Assembly: GCA_030323885.1 (NCBI GenBank)
Contig: CM059197.1
Location: 34,117,884 to 34,181,883, forward strand
Source of the DNA: Branchipolynoe longqiensis
Lineage: Eukaryota; Annelida; Polychaeta; Phyllodocida; Polynoidae
Length of the DNA: 64,000 nucleotides
Direction of reading: 5' to 3'
Position 1 is the stretch's first letter; each line of letters opens with the position of its first letter. The translations under genes were made by a program, and so were the position numbers. Shown piece by piece: positions 1 through 9,752 of the stretch. Below the pieces are notes generated by a model, which did no database searches, was not told the DNA's origin, and saw nothing but the letters and a program-made list of their open reading frames with translations.

Positions 1-385
1 GTTTGTGGTGGAGTTGTAGGGGTCTTGTAGATCGGCACCTCACAATCTTTAGTATCCCTAAACCCCCACCACACACCTACACCCTAATGACATCCCTAAA
101 CCTCCACCACACACACCTAAAGCCCTCACCACTCGCCTATACCCCCACCACATCCCTAAGCCCCCACCACACCTCCCACCACACACCTACCACACCTACA
201 CCACCCCCACACACCTACACCATCACCACACACACCTACACCTCAACCACACACACCTACACCCCCACAACACTCACACCACACACTTACACTCCCAGCA
301 CACACCCACCACAGACCTACACCCCCAAAACACACATACCTACACCCCCACCACATCCCTAAACCCCTACCACACACCTACTAAG
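1..385 (-). repeat. Foldback minisatellite element X, half copy at window edge
   Basis: Bases 1-68 are the reverse complement (with differences) of the spacer at about 33884-33955, which sits between the two arms of the 33.4-kb copy. From about 60 to 385 the sequence is an A/C-rich minisatellite with units of about 19 bp, of the type CCCCCACCACACACCTACA. The other arm would lie before the window. The open frame across this stretch comes from the stop-poor repeat and is not a gene. Confidence 0.7.
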
Positions 386-496
386 CAACAGCAGGGTTTC
401 TTCTGACATTCCAATGCTATCAAAATGATCAAACCCACTACCTGGTGCGCTGCCTGTTCTCTTGATTACACATAACAGGCGGAGTGAGCAGTCTTA

Positions 497-1441
497 TGGC
501 CCTGTCACACTACGACGTGACTACGTCAGCGTAGGCAGAACGTGAAAATAATTATATTACGTCGAAGTTATGGGCGTAATATGCAAATTGTGGACGTGAA
601 TGCCGCGTAGTTGACCTTACTTTGAAAGTAACGTCGGCGTAACGTCGGCGTAACGTCGGCCTAGCATAGTGTTAGGGAGATAGCTAAGCGTGGAAATAAC
701 GGCATGCGAGCGTGGTCGACGGCGGGCTAGCGTAACTGAAACGTTGGTCAAATGTCGGTGTAGCGTCGTGACGTTAGCTGTAACGTGACAATGTTAGGGG
801 GGAGGGGTAATTGGCGACGTGGCCGGGCGTTAGTGTAACGTGAGCATAACATCGCCGTAACGCTACGTAACGCGCGCGACGTGGACGTAACGTGACCGTA
901 ACATGAGCGCGAGAGCGCAAAACACCCATGGCAGGGTAGATGTCTGGGTATATCGCATCACGTTACTCACGTTAGCAACACGCTACGGGATCGTCAATGA
1001 CGTGAACTACGTGATGACACGTTCGCAACACGTTATAACGACGTTATCGACCCATCAGCGTGTCGCTCGGGCGACGCTCCGTTACGTCCGACCACCGTTA
1101 ACTTAACGCTGCCCACACGTTCCTCCCAGCTGGGCCGTCGGTCTGACATAACGTGACTCTAACGGCATTTACGCTGCTATAACGATCGTGGAACGTCTAC
1201 CTAACGTCATTGTCACATCATCCCGATGTAACGGATTCACGTCGAGATACGTCGAAAGTTTTGAACATGTTCAAAACCTCGACGAGCCCAGACGTAACAC
1301 GACGTAACATGATGTAGCTCAACGTCACTGTAACGTCATTATGACGTCATCATAACGTAACCCAACGTACGTCAACGTAATGACGAAAAATGACCACGTT
1401 AGACTCACGTTGGCTCGTTACGTCGTAGTGTGACAGGGGTA
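497..1441. mobile_element. TIR element (family A, PIF/Harbinger-like MITE), copy 1
   Basis: The ends are inverted repeats: TGGCCCTGTCACACTACGAC at the left, and ...GTCGTAGTGTGACAGGGGTA at the right, with two mismatches. They are flanked by the 3-bp duplication TTA (494-496 and 1442-1444). A second copy lies at 61972-62701. There is no transposase frame, so the element is non-autonomous. The interior is saturated with AACGT/ACGT words and has a near-palindrome at 1250-1284 (core TTTTGAACATGTTCAAAA). A 3-bp TNA duplication and GGCCCTGT-type ends are typical of PIF/Harbinger; the superfamily call is inference. Confidence 0.8.
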
Positions 1442-2097
1442 TTAGTGTCATAGGGTCTTTGACTATACTCTATAGTTTATGCTATAATTTCTACTAAGAC
1501 TACCGTCGCGATGTCACGCAATGTGACCCCAACGATAAAAACGAAAAAATAAATGTACCCGGTTGAATAAGGGTTACCTTTTTTCACTTTTTTTCAAGAA
1601 AAAACAAATAATACTGGGGTATAGCTTGGGATTTTCGGTTGGTACGGAAATCGAATAAAGCGCTGTAAGATATATTTTAATCAAATATATTTTGTAATTC
1701 AAGTGGTTTCCACCTGAGTACTTGTGTATATTTGGGAACTAGGCCCCTAAATGTAAATACTCTTTTGTTTTTTTATATAATTCAATTGGTTTGTTTTATT
1801 GGCTGTGTAAAAAAATAAAACGTAGCAACATTTAAGGTAAATAAAATCAGGATATGCCATGTTTACAACTTGTAGAATTTTCATATTAGGTATAATAAAC
1901 AAAAAATCGATGTCTTTGATGTTGTTTTCTTACTACACATTGCTAAATGGTACCTTTCAGAGATTCTGGTGTGATGGCAGAATAGCAGAACACAGCCAAC
2001 TTCAGCATTGAATCTACATAGTGGGAGAAGCTTCTCTCTCGTTAGTCTACGCCGAGTAGAGGTATACATTTTCTTGTCAGTACTTCCCCCAGAATAA
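1442..2097. other. AT-rich intergenic sequence, nothing recognised
   Basis: AT-rich sequence with short homopolymers. A 62-codon minus-strand open frame at 1881-2069 has no recognisable content or gene-like context. Confidence 0.5.
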
Positions 2098-3302
2098 TTA
2101 AAGCTGCATAGTCCGATGAAAACATCAAATCTTCAAAACCAAAACAATTATTTAGATTTGATCCTACATATATAACTTAAATACTGATGAATCTCAACCA
2201 AATATTGTTCTGGTTAGGTAGAGGAAGACTTGAGCTTTCTGATGATATAATTTTCAGCACGATCCTGATCAATTTTCAAGGAGGATTGATGTCTTAATGT
2301 TTTCACTCCTTCAGTTCAATCAAATTTCCCCCTTAAAAACAGCCATGCTTGATATGCTAATGAAGCCTAGTTTCTTCTCTGTCTTTCATTCGTGGTTATT
2401 TTTAGCTCAGGTCACTTTGCTCACCAAGGTATCAATTTTAGGGAAGGGAGTAGCTCAGACTGGATGAAAACAAACTCGGCGAGCATGCACAGAGCTGCCG
2501 ATGGTACCCCCAAACAAGTTTCCATTGACTCTAATTTATTTCATAATGCTAACTAAAAGTCAGATAGCCTAAAAGACAAAATAACAAGCTTTAATTTCAT
2601 ATAATCTTTATTTCAAACGAAGCAGAATTAGTGGAGATTGAAGTGTTTTAAAAAGGGTTAAGATATGTCAAATTTCGCTCTGCAGACACTGTATACGCCC
2701 ACTTTGGAGTACCTATTATTAAGCATTTTATTGCCACATTGAAGGGAATGCTGAGTCAATTTAATAGAATCTGTTACTGCAGAGGACTATGGTGTCAGAC
2801 ATTTCAGCACACTTGCGAAAACTAGGGATGAAAGATCTCCGCGGTTTCGCGGACTTCCGGGATTGTTTATATTCACAGATTAATGTTAAACAACATTTAA
2901 AAAAATGGGATGTATATGACACCAGTTGTGTGGTTCGAATCCCTTTCTTATATGACCTTAGATGTAGCTAGAACATCGAATCTAAACAAGAAAGTGTTTG
3001 GTACGGCCGATAATGGAATCACAACAAGGCTAGTTGAAACCTGACTTCCGGTATTTTTCCGCGATTCCCTGGCAATGCTAAACCTATGGCAGAATATCCT
3101 CATTTCCGCTTTTTTTCCCCCCAGAGTCTACTTTCATCCCTGCAAAACTAATTTGAAATGTTTAGACTTCAAATATCTCAAAAGCTAGCCATTTAAAATA
3201 AGCTACTTCAAACTAAAGTAAGGTCGTTTATAACAATCGGTTTAGTATATTTATCTCAGAAAAGTGACAAACTCAAAACCATCGGACTATGCAACTGTAG
3301 GG
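2098..3302. mobile_element. MITE-G copy split by two insertions
   Basis: MITE-G is a ~350-bp inverted-end family. It starts TTAAAGCTGCATAGTCCGAT and ends with the complement, and its interior carries phrases such as 'atttgatcctacatat' and 'caaatatctcaaaag'. Here the left part is 2098 to about 2210, a middle part is about 2712-2822, and the right part is about 3146-3302. The intervening ~500 bp (2211-2711) is unidentified. Bases 2823-3142 are a separate TIR element. The same family recurs at 21.8, 23.6, 27.9, 37.9, 41.4, 47.1, 54.8 and 58.9 kb. Confidence 0.65.
2823..3142. mobile_element. Short TIR element nested in MITE-G (hAT-like ends)
   Basis: The ends form an inverted repeat, TAGGGATGAAAG (2823-2834) and CTTTCATCCCTG (3131-3142). 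A related right half lies at about 15768-15950, sharing 'acaacaaggctagttgaaac' and 'gatttccgctttttttcccc'-like sequence. The flanks share only a short 'aaaac', so the target duplication is uncertain. The hAT suggestion rests on the CAGGG-type terminus alone. Confidence 0.55.
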
Positions 3303-3388
3303 CTATTTCGCGTCATAAAGAGGACCAATTTGTTAATATTGATTATCATTTCCATTCGCTTAATAACACCTCGGTACTGTCAAGGAGG

Positions 3389-3560
3389 TGGTGAAAATGG
3401 GAAATATTGCGCCTAGAACAGGACTCGAACCCACATCTCTTGCATTCAGTCTAGTGTGCTAACCATTACACCACATAGGCTCCCTGATGTCATCATCCTA
3501 TCCACACACCCATGTATGTGTGGCTCCTTGCCTGAAACTTTCGTACATACTACTACATTA
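3389..3560 (-). mobile_element. SINE-E copy
   Basis: tRNA-derived SINE. Read on the minus strand it begins GGGAGCCTATGTGGTGTAAT, which is A-box-like, and has a B box in 'gtgggttcgagtcc', followed by 'aggcgcaatatttcccattt'. It looks like a tRNA head, but its many dispersed copies (26.9, 32.9, 35.9, 36.2, 39.7 and 52.5 kb) mark it as a SINE and not a tRNA gene. Confidence 0.75.
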
Positions 3561-3947
3561 TCGTAGAAAGGTATTATGTCGTTCCCTGCACCCTGCACTA
3601 ATAATAACTTGGCGGGTACGATTTTTAGTTTAGGTTGATAACTGATGTGGATGGAGGGGGCGGGGGGGGGAATGCCCTGGCGCCCCCCCCCCCACCCAAT
3701 TTCTATAGCTATTGTGACTTAATTATGGTATATTATGCATGTCAATATCTGTTTTTTGTATTCCTATCTTAAATCAATTTGATACAATTTATGTCCTGGT
3801 GCAACCAAATGTTAAAATACATGTATTCACCTAAAAGTTATAAATGTGTGTTAAGTTTGTCAGCCGAGAGGTTAAGATGTTAGAGTACGAAGTGATATGT
3901 CGGTTGGTGCAGTGTATTCAAATATTACTGAGCCACTAACAATGTTA

Positions 3948-4024
3948 GTGATTCAAGTATATCCTCACATAGTCTTTTGATGTTTGTAACATCAAAAGAC
4001 TATGTGAGGATAAGCTTGAATCAC
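3948..4024. repeat. Near-perfect 77-nt hairpin
   Basis: The inner arms of 25 bp are perfectly complementary (3960-3984 with 3988-4012) around a 3-nt loop 'tgt'. After a 2-bp mismatch the pairing continues for 11 bp (3948-3957/8 with 4014/5-4024). A loop this small is unlike a canonical pre-miRNA. It could be a recent inverted duplication, an unrecognised element or a hairpin RNA. Confidence 0.8.
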
Positions 4025-4918
4025 GCGATGAGTCTGTCATGTACACATTAAGTTGGTTTCCAAGTCCAAATAATTAACACATTTGTTTGATTCTACCCAC
4101 CAATTATAACAACCCTTCCCACACACATTTCTTTAATGACTTATGTTTGAATGCCTCAAAGTGGGCTTCCAAAATATTATCTGTTCTGTCAGCTAGTTAC
4201 ATTATTTACCAAATAAATTTACATGGAAAGGAAAAGACAAATTTGCTTAGTGAGCACTCAACTGTAAATCATAAAATAAAAATTGTCGGAACTTAAAGTG
4301 ACGCATTCTGGGAATTACATACCAGGAAATAGCATGGGTCCTTGAAAACCTGGAATTTGATAATTCAGTATTCCAGGTATGGAAAGTCCTCGAATTTGTT
4401 TAAAGATCTTTAAAATCCTTGAAAAAGGATAAAACATGACCATATTTGTTCAAAACCTATCTTATTTTTTAAATCATAGAAAATTGGAGTGTTATGCACA
4501 TATGTTCTTTATTCATTAATGAGTAATGTTTTTGTGGATTTGTTATCCTGCCTCTTCTTTTTAATTTTAATACTATTGTTATTTTTGTCTGGTTATTTAC
4601 ACTTCATGTCTTACACAGTTAATTCACTATGAATACGGCCGTGTTTTGGCATACTTTAATTTAATGAACATCTTTAAAACGTCATAGAATTTTGCACTGA
4701 AAAGTCCTGGGAAGGAACTATCAAACTGGGCTTTAAACCCTAAGAAACCAATGGAGCAATATTTCAATTTAATTGAACATTTTTTTCGGATGTTCAAACC
4801 GTGAAACTATAACTATAAGCTTCTCATCGGTGCACACTGTTACAACTCGGTACCCATTCTGATGTTGCTAGGACTTAAAAGTCCCAACAAACTTGTAGCT
4901 ATGCAACGTCGATAATTT
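4025..4918. other. AT-rich intergenic sequence upstream of the gene, nothing recognised
   Basis: No coding frame or known repeat was recognised. A 69-codon frame at 4087-4296 is in AT-rich sequence and gives no recognisable protein. I could not identify upstream exons of the 5283 gene here. Confidence 0.45.
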
Positions 4919-5232
4919 GACCGGACGCGGTGGCCGAATCGGTAGAGCGCATACTTCCCGTACGGAAGGTCGGGAGTTCGAACCCCAGCCGATTCAAACC
5001 AATGACTTATAGAATTGATACTTGTCGCTACCTAGCCTGCGCTAGGTATCTGGTTATCACGATATCGGGATAATGTGACTGTGTGATATATCAAGTCATG
5101 GTGTTGGCAGCCTGGTCTCAGTGGGGCAGCACTATAAAGTCACCACGAGTGCACACTGTCACAAGTCAGTACCTATCCTGATATGACCTTAGATGTTGCT
5201 AGGACGCAAAATAACAAACAAAGCAAACAAAC
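4919..5232 (+). mobile_element. SINE-A, near full length
   Basis: tRNA-derived SINE with an A-box region 'tggccgaatcggtagagcg' and a B-box region 'gggagttcgaacccc'. The body contains 'ttgatacttgtcgctaccta' and 'ggcagcactataaagtcacc'. The tail is 'cctgatatgaccttagatgt' followed by 'tgctaggacg' and an (AAAC)n-type end. It ends about 20 bp before the putative splice acceptor of the downstream exon, so it is probably intronic. Confidence 0.85.
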
Positions 5233-5249
5233 GTAGATAATTTGATATA

Positions 5250-5279
5250 TTTATTTTTGCTCCAGCATTCGCCAGCCAG
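5250..5279 (+). promoter_or_regulatory. Candidate 3' splice acceptor(s) before the coding exon
   Basis: A pyrimidine-rich stretch 'tttatttttgctccag' ends in AG at 5265, with further AGs at 5275 and 5279. The frame of the downstream protein is open back to a TAA at 5238-5240. An exon beginning after any suitably phased AG here could therefore join upstream exons in frame. This is inferred from sequence only. Confidence 0.5.
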
Positions 5280-5282
5280 AGA

Positions 5283-8168
5283 ATGCCGACTTCGCGGGAC
5301 ACAAACTGGCCGGACACGGTGATGAACATCACTCTCCATTTGGCGCCCACCCCAGTACCACCTCACCATGGAGCAGCCGCACCAGCAGCAGCGGCCGATT
5401 CCACCAAGACACCCTGGTTACGACTGCTACCGGCGGCACCCACCCACAACCTTAGCACCGAAGCCACGGTAAGCCCAGCCATCACGACAACTACCAACCA
5501 GGCTCAGCAGACGGTTAGCCTCAAAGTGTTTTCATTTGAATTCCTCGACTCGAAGGAGTTTCAGGACCGCGTTGCGGACATACTAGCCGGGCGTCGCGGT
5601 GACCGACTTAGCCCGAGCGGAACGCCACAGACCAGCATCACCACGACGGTGGTGTCCTCCATGGATGCCCACATGCCCCTGGCGGCTAACCTGGGGCTGC
5701 TCATCCCTGTAGCCATCTTTGCCCTGTTCCTGTTGTTCGTCGGGGTCTGCCTGCTGCGGCATGGGATCTACAAGAGCGGGACTGCGCAGAAGCGGAAAAG
5801 CTTCGCATTGTCCAACTTCTACCGCAGCCAGTCCGGGTGGGAGAGCGCCCGGGCATCGACCAGGTCCACGACGGCACTGCAGGGCGACCCGAAGTCTAAC
5901 AACAGCACTAACAACACTGCGGGAAGCACCCAGCGGGACTTCATCCCACGCCTGGACCGCATCAGTGAGAGTCCTGAAGACCGCTTCCTTGGCATGGGCA
6001 TGAGCAGGTGCGATTCATCTTTGGAGTCGCTCATGTCACAACTGCAGCACGACCTGGCGGCAATGGTGGCGAGCAACAGGTCCCTTGGAATATCACCCTA
6101 TGAGCTGATCCAGCCACCCAACTACTTCTCGGATGTCTCACAGAGCTACCCGAACTTGCCGGTCAGTGCGCAGGCACCCTTCTCTCCGTACCACCTCGCC
6201 TGGATGACTTCAAATGTGAGCTCGATGGGACCACCGAGCGTCGTCATGGCCAAGGACGAATACAGCGCGAACATGGCCAACACTTTTGCGGCGGATGGCA
6301 CTAAAGGGAGCGCCGGCCGCACTTGGAAGTCCCCATACCACCCACCCAACAACACACCCACCAATGTTGGCGGTGACTGCACCGCCAATCCCACCGCTGC
6401 CGACTCTGGTTCCCACATGTCGGGCGTCTTTGTGAATCAGGTCAGTTCACTGTCACTGCTGCCCAACTCCAGTCGTGACACGGTGAAGGATGGCATCAGC
6501 GCCAGTGAACCGGAACTGCAGAACCGCAAAGTGCAGCGGGCCAAGACGATGCCATCATCGTCGTTGGCGAAGGCTGCCCGCTCCTGTTCGGCTGACGCTG
6601 TCTGGGTGACGACGCCGTCGACCGACTGCATCCTCAGTGGGAAATCGAACCTGGGCTCCTGGCGCTATAATAACCTGTACATTCCGCCGCCACCACCAAC
6701 GTCTGAAGCACATCAAGGCCATCATCGCGTATTCCCGCTGTCGAGCACCGACCGGTACGCGGGGTTCGACGTTCCAACGGCAGCTGCCCACAACGCGTCT
6801 GTGACTGCGCTGGCAGGCAGTGGGACCACGTCCTCGGTCCAGCCGCTGGATGAGCTGTGTCGAGGCTGCACTTCACTGCCTGACCTGCCCAATAGAGTCG
6901 GCCAGGCACGGCTACCACTGTACCAGGCCGACCTGGCCCGGTACCTGCACTACGAGTTCAGTCACTACAACCCGGCGCCCCCCTATGAGGCGTGCCCGCC
7001 CCGTTCCGCCCCGCACTGCTCGGGCCAGGCTGCAGCCGGTGGCTACGACACATGCGACACTTGCGATACTATGAGCGGTGCCATCAACTATGACGACGAC
7101 AACACGTCAACACGCGCGCACATGGACAGCCTGGAGATGCGGACGACCAGTTCGACCGTGACGGGCCAGATCAGTGACGGCGCCTCGGGCTACACGGCCG
7201 GCCCCGGTCACAGCACCTCTCTGCACGGCGTGTCGACCACTGAGCTGCAGCAGCACCGGCCCGGGATTCCCGTCAGCAATTCCAGCCTCCTCTCCAACAG
7301 CATCTCGTCAATCATGCCTGTGAACAGCGGCGCGACGCACAACTCGCCAAACACCAGCTTCGCCGATAGCTCCATTCACAGCAAGTCTGTCAAGAAGGGA
7401 AGCCCCGAGCAGGATCCCGACCCGGAGCACGGGCCCGGGTCCGAGCCGAGGCCGGGGCCAGAGTTGGGGTCGGGGCCGGGGCCTGAACTGGAGCTCGGCC
7501 CGACGTCAACTATCAATGCCTCTTCGGACCTCGCCGGGAACTTGGCTCCTGATGACGCGCCTGCCTCACTTCCAGTCGCCAGGTCATCAGTGTCAAATCA
7601 GTCAACTGTGACTATGTCACTGCCATATGATGAACTGCTGTCGTCGAATGGCAGCCGCAGCAGCACTAGCGTCTCCCATGCGGCCATGTCGACACCATCG
7701 TCGGGGATGGAGAACCAGTCTCAGCACACGACGGCGCCCGAGTCGGTGAGCCTGCAGTGGGACAGCTTCAGCACCGAGACAACCAGCACCAGCAGCAGCA
7801 ACACGGGCACCGCCAGTCTTGGCGCCACCTGTGGAGCGGCCACCGTCAGCATGATGGCCAACCAGGGCAGCCACAATGCCAGCGGCAACAGCACCGGCAA
7901 CCGCCCCGGCACCAATCTGGTGGGTCAAAGGTCAACAGTCAAGACACCAGCCAATGACAGGCCATTCAGTGGCTTGAGGCGCGGGGGCGTTCGGGCAACA
8001 CAAATGAACCTGCAGTGGGACAGTTACCCCTTCTACAAGTCGGGTATGAGTGGGCCCGGCAGGAAGTCGCCCATCAGGATGGAGCCGGGCAACACTGGTC
8101 CCCCACCTAAGCGGCCTCTATCTAAGCTCCCCGAAGCACCGGGTCTGGTTACACAGTACTGGGTTTAA
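5283..8168 (+). CDS. Uncharacterised single-pass membrane protein with long Ser/Thr/Pro-rich cytoplasmic tail (probably terminal exon)
   Basis: The 961-codon open frame is GC-rich in AT-rich surroundings. I do not recognise the family. Residues 1-136 are Ala/Pro/Thr-rich with two N-glycosylation sequons (N15, N56). Residues ~137-158 form one hydrophobic helix (NLGLLIPVAIFALFLLFVGV), followed by a basic stretch (QKRKS) that predicts the C-terminal part to be cytoplasmic. The ~800-residue tail is low complexity, with a YELI motif at Y273, a run of five prolines at 468-472, a Glu/Pro/Gly-rich block at ~713-740, and the motif LQWDS twice (824-828 and 910-914). It ends in QYWV, which fits a class II PDZ ligand (hydrophobic-x-hydrophobic). 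There is no N-terminal signal peptide, and a splice acceptor lies just upstream, so the real protein probably has 5' exons with a signal and ectodomain. ATG 5283 is the first in-frame start after the TAA at 5238. A scaffold or receptor role is inference only. Confidence 0.8.
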   Translation: MPTSRDTNWPDTVMNITLHLAPTPVPPHHGAAAPAAAADSTKTPWLRLLPAAPTHNLSTEATVSPAITTTTNQAQQTVSLKVFSFEFLDSKEFQDRVADILAGRRGDRLSPSGTPQTSITTTVVSSMDAHMPLAANLGLLIPVAIFALFLLFVGVCLLRHGIYKSGTAQKRKSFALSNFYRSQSGWESARASTRSTTALQGDPKSNNSTNNTAGSTQRDFIPRLDRISESPEDRFLGMGMSRCDSSLESLMSQLQHDLAAMVASNRSLGISPYELIQPPNYFSDVSQSYPNLPVSAQAPFSPYHLAWMTSNVSSMGPPSVVMAKDEYSANMANTFAADGTKGSAGRTWKSPYHPPNNTPTNVGGDCTANPTAADSGSHMSGVFVNQVSSLSLLPNSSRDTVKDGISASEPELQNRKVQRAKTMPSSSLAKAARSCSADAVWVTTPSTDCILSGKSNLGSWRYNNLYIPPPPPTSEAHQGHHRVFPLSSTDRYAGFDVPTAAAHNASVTALAGSGTTSSVQPLDELCRGCTSLPDLPNRVGQARLPLYQADLARYLHYEFSHYNPAPPYEACPPRSAPHCSGQAAAGGYDTCDTCDTMSGAINYDDDNTSTRAHMDSLEMRTTSSTVTGQISDGASGYTAGPGHSTSLHGVSTTELQQHRPGIPVSNSSLLSNSISSIMPVNSGATHNSPNTSFADSSIHSKSVKKGSPEQDPDPEHGPGSEPRPGPELGSGPGPELELGPTSTINASSDLAGNLAPDDAPASLPVARSSVSNQSTVTMSLPYDELLSSNGSRSSTSVSHAAMSTPSSGMENQSQHTTAPESVSLQWDSFSTETTSTSSSNTGTASLGATCGAATVSMMANQGSHNASGNSTGNRPGTNLVGQRSTVKTPANDRPFSGLRRGGVRATQMNLQWDSYPFYKSGMSGPGRKSPIRMEPGNTGPPPKRPLSKLPEAPGLVTQYWV

Positions 8169-8184
8169 GACACCAGAGGGCAGT

Positions 8185-8534
8185 AGCATGATGGCCAACC
8201 AGGGAAGCCACAATGCCAGCAGCAACAGCACCGGAAACGGCAATGCAACGGCGCCAGTGTGGTGGGTCAAAGGTCAATGATCATCAAGGTCGACGGTCGT
8301 CAAGACACCAGCCAATGAGAGGTTGTTCACGCGGGGACGTTTGGGCAACACAGATGAACCTGCAGTGGGACAGTTACCCCTTCTACAAGTCCAGTATGAG
8401 TGGGCCTGACAGGAAGTCACCCATCAGGATGGAGCCGGGCAACACTGGTCCCCCACCGAAGCAGCCTCTATCTAAGCTCCCTGACGCACCGTGTCTGGTT
8501 ACACAGTACTGGGTTTAAGAAACCAGAGGGCAGT
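8185..8534 (+). pseudogene. Tandem duplicate of the gene's 3' end (C-terminal ~105 codons)
   Basis: Sequence from 7848-8184 is repeated directly at 8185-8534. Both copies begin 'agcatgatggccaaccaggg' and both run past a stop codon into 'cagagggcagtagca'. The offset is 337 bp at the start and 350 bp at the stop, a net 13-bp gain that shifts frame within the copy. The last ~55 codons (LQWDSYPFYKS ... TQYWV) are still open and about 94% identical at the nucleotide level, with roughly half of the differences changing the residue. The copy lies after the first stop codon, so it would be 3' UTR unless alternative splicing reaches it. Confidence 0.9.
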
Positions 8535-8599
8535 AGCAAACTCAGAGAGGGGCATGATGGGACTTGCTTCCTGCTAATTTACTGTAGAGCTTACTTTAA

Positions 8600-8605
8600 A
8601 ATAAA
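8600..8605 (+). terminator. Candidate polyadenylation signal
   Basis: An AATAAA hexamer lies 432 bp after the stop codon and just beyond the duplicated 3' end, in AT-rich sequence. It is the first such signal downstream of the gene. Confidence 0.4.
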
Positions 8606-8934
8606 AAATATGCCGTCGAATTTTGGTATATCCAAATATTGGCTCATTGCGTCTACGGCTCTGGTGTTAATCCCAATAGACAGCTTAGCTCTCTCTGCCT
8701 AATATCATTGGTACAGAGCAAAATTGTAACATATCTGCAAAGATCCACCAAGAGGAAACAGATAATTGTCATAAATCATACCAGCTGGTGCTTGGGGACA
8801 AGGAATAGGCTTTTCTTTATCATAAATCATACCAGCTTGTTTTTGGCAGGTCATGGGATTCAAATACATGGGGTTAAAATCTAGCTGAGTCACACTAATG
8901 TCTTAAAAAAATTGCTACTTGTTAACTATCTAGA
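8606..8934. other. AT-rich sequence with a short direct repeat
   Basis: The phrase 'cataaatcataccagct' occurs twice, near 8770 and 8821. Nothing else was recognised. Confidence 0.45.
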
Positions 8935-9012
8935 CTGGTGTTCGATATTACTAGGATAGGGCAATGAGCAGTGGAATAAGGAAGACCAATTGTCTGTGAT
9001 TGAAATTGTCCT
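8935..9012 (+). mobile_element. SINE-B 3' fragment
   Basis: The sequence 'attactaggatagggcaatg' followed by 'agcagtggaat' and 'gaccaattgtctgtgattga' matches the 3' end of SINE-B copies at 46.9 and 58.8 kb. Confidence 0.6.
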
Positions 9013-9179
9013 TGCTTCATTAATGAATGTAATAAAATAAAATACAATATAAAGCCTATCGATAAAACCGACTCTGTTACGCGCAGGGTAGTACATCAGC
9101 ACTTCATTAATCAACCTTGCGAAAATACAATCCCAAAGATGTTAATAATAAATTATGGCTACTAGTCTGCAGCATGCAA

Positions 9180-9467
9180 TTACTTACTTACTTACTCTCA
9201 CCTACCACCCAACTTTGGGAATAGGCCACAAACAAGGGCTCTCCAGTTATCCTGGTCCGGGCTATCTTCTCCAGCTGTCTCCATGTATGGCCAGACCTCT
9301 TCACATCTGCCTCCAGGTCGTGGCGCCAGCTGTTTCTTGGCCTGCCGCTCTTACTTTTCCCCTGTGTATTCCAGGAGAGGGCATGTCTTGCGGTGTTGGA
9401 TGCATGCTTGTGAAGGGTATGGCCAACCCATCTCCAGCGTCTCTGAATGCAAGGCCATATTTGACAT
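9180..9467 (-). mobile_element. Non-LTR retrotransposon 3' end (LINE family 2), truncated
   Basis: Read on the minus strand from about 9467, one frame encodes the basic C-terminal segment common to many LINE polymerases (RRWRWVGHTL, then SGRPRNSWRHDLE, then HTWRQLEKIA). It runs into a (GTAA)n tail at 9179-9197, typical of LINEs that end in a short tandem repeat. There is no ATG, and the reverse transcriptase core is missing, so this is a 5'-truncated dead copy. The clade was not determined. Confidence 0.8.
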
Positions 9468-9486
9468 AACTTAGTTACGTATTATA

Positions 9487-9752
9487 TGACTGGACTCAGT
9501 GGTCGAATCGGTAGAGTGCGGAAAGTCATGAAGTCGAGTCAAGCCAATGACTTGATATTGATACTTTTCGCTACCTAGCCTGGCGCTCAGCATAATTAGG
9601 ATAGGACACGGACTGGTTAGGTCATGGTGTCGGCGACTTGGTCTCCCAATGAAGCATGACTATTAAGTTGCCATGAGTGTGTACTGCCTGTCACAAGTCT
9701 GTACCCGTCCTGATATGACCATAGCTGTTGCCAGGATGTAAAACTCCAACAA
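9487..9752 (+). mobile_element. SINE-A copy with internal deletion
   Basis: A-box-like 'ggtcgaatcggtagagtgcg', the SINE-A body 'tgatacttttcgctacctag', and the tail 'cctgatatgacc' to 'ccaggatgtaaaac'. The B-box region is degraded. Confidence 0.75.

Noticed and set aside
4925..4996. tRNA gene candidate (A- and B-box present)
   Set aside because: It is the head of SINE-A, with the same body and tail as many dispersed copies. The same reasoning applies to the other tRNA-like heads at 3.4, 15.4, 17.5, 24.0, 31.3, 31.8, 39.8 and 46.8 kb.
7617..7928. Ala/Val/Gly-rich minus-strand frame of 103 codons inside the main gene
   Set aside because: It is a shadow of the GC-rich coding strand.
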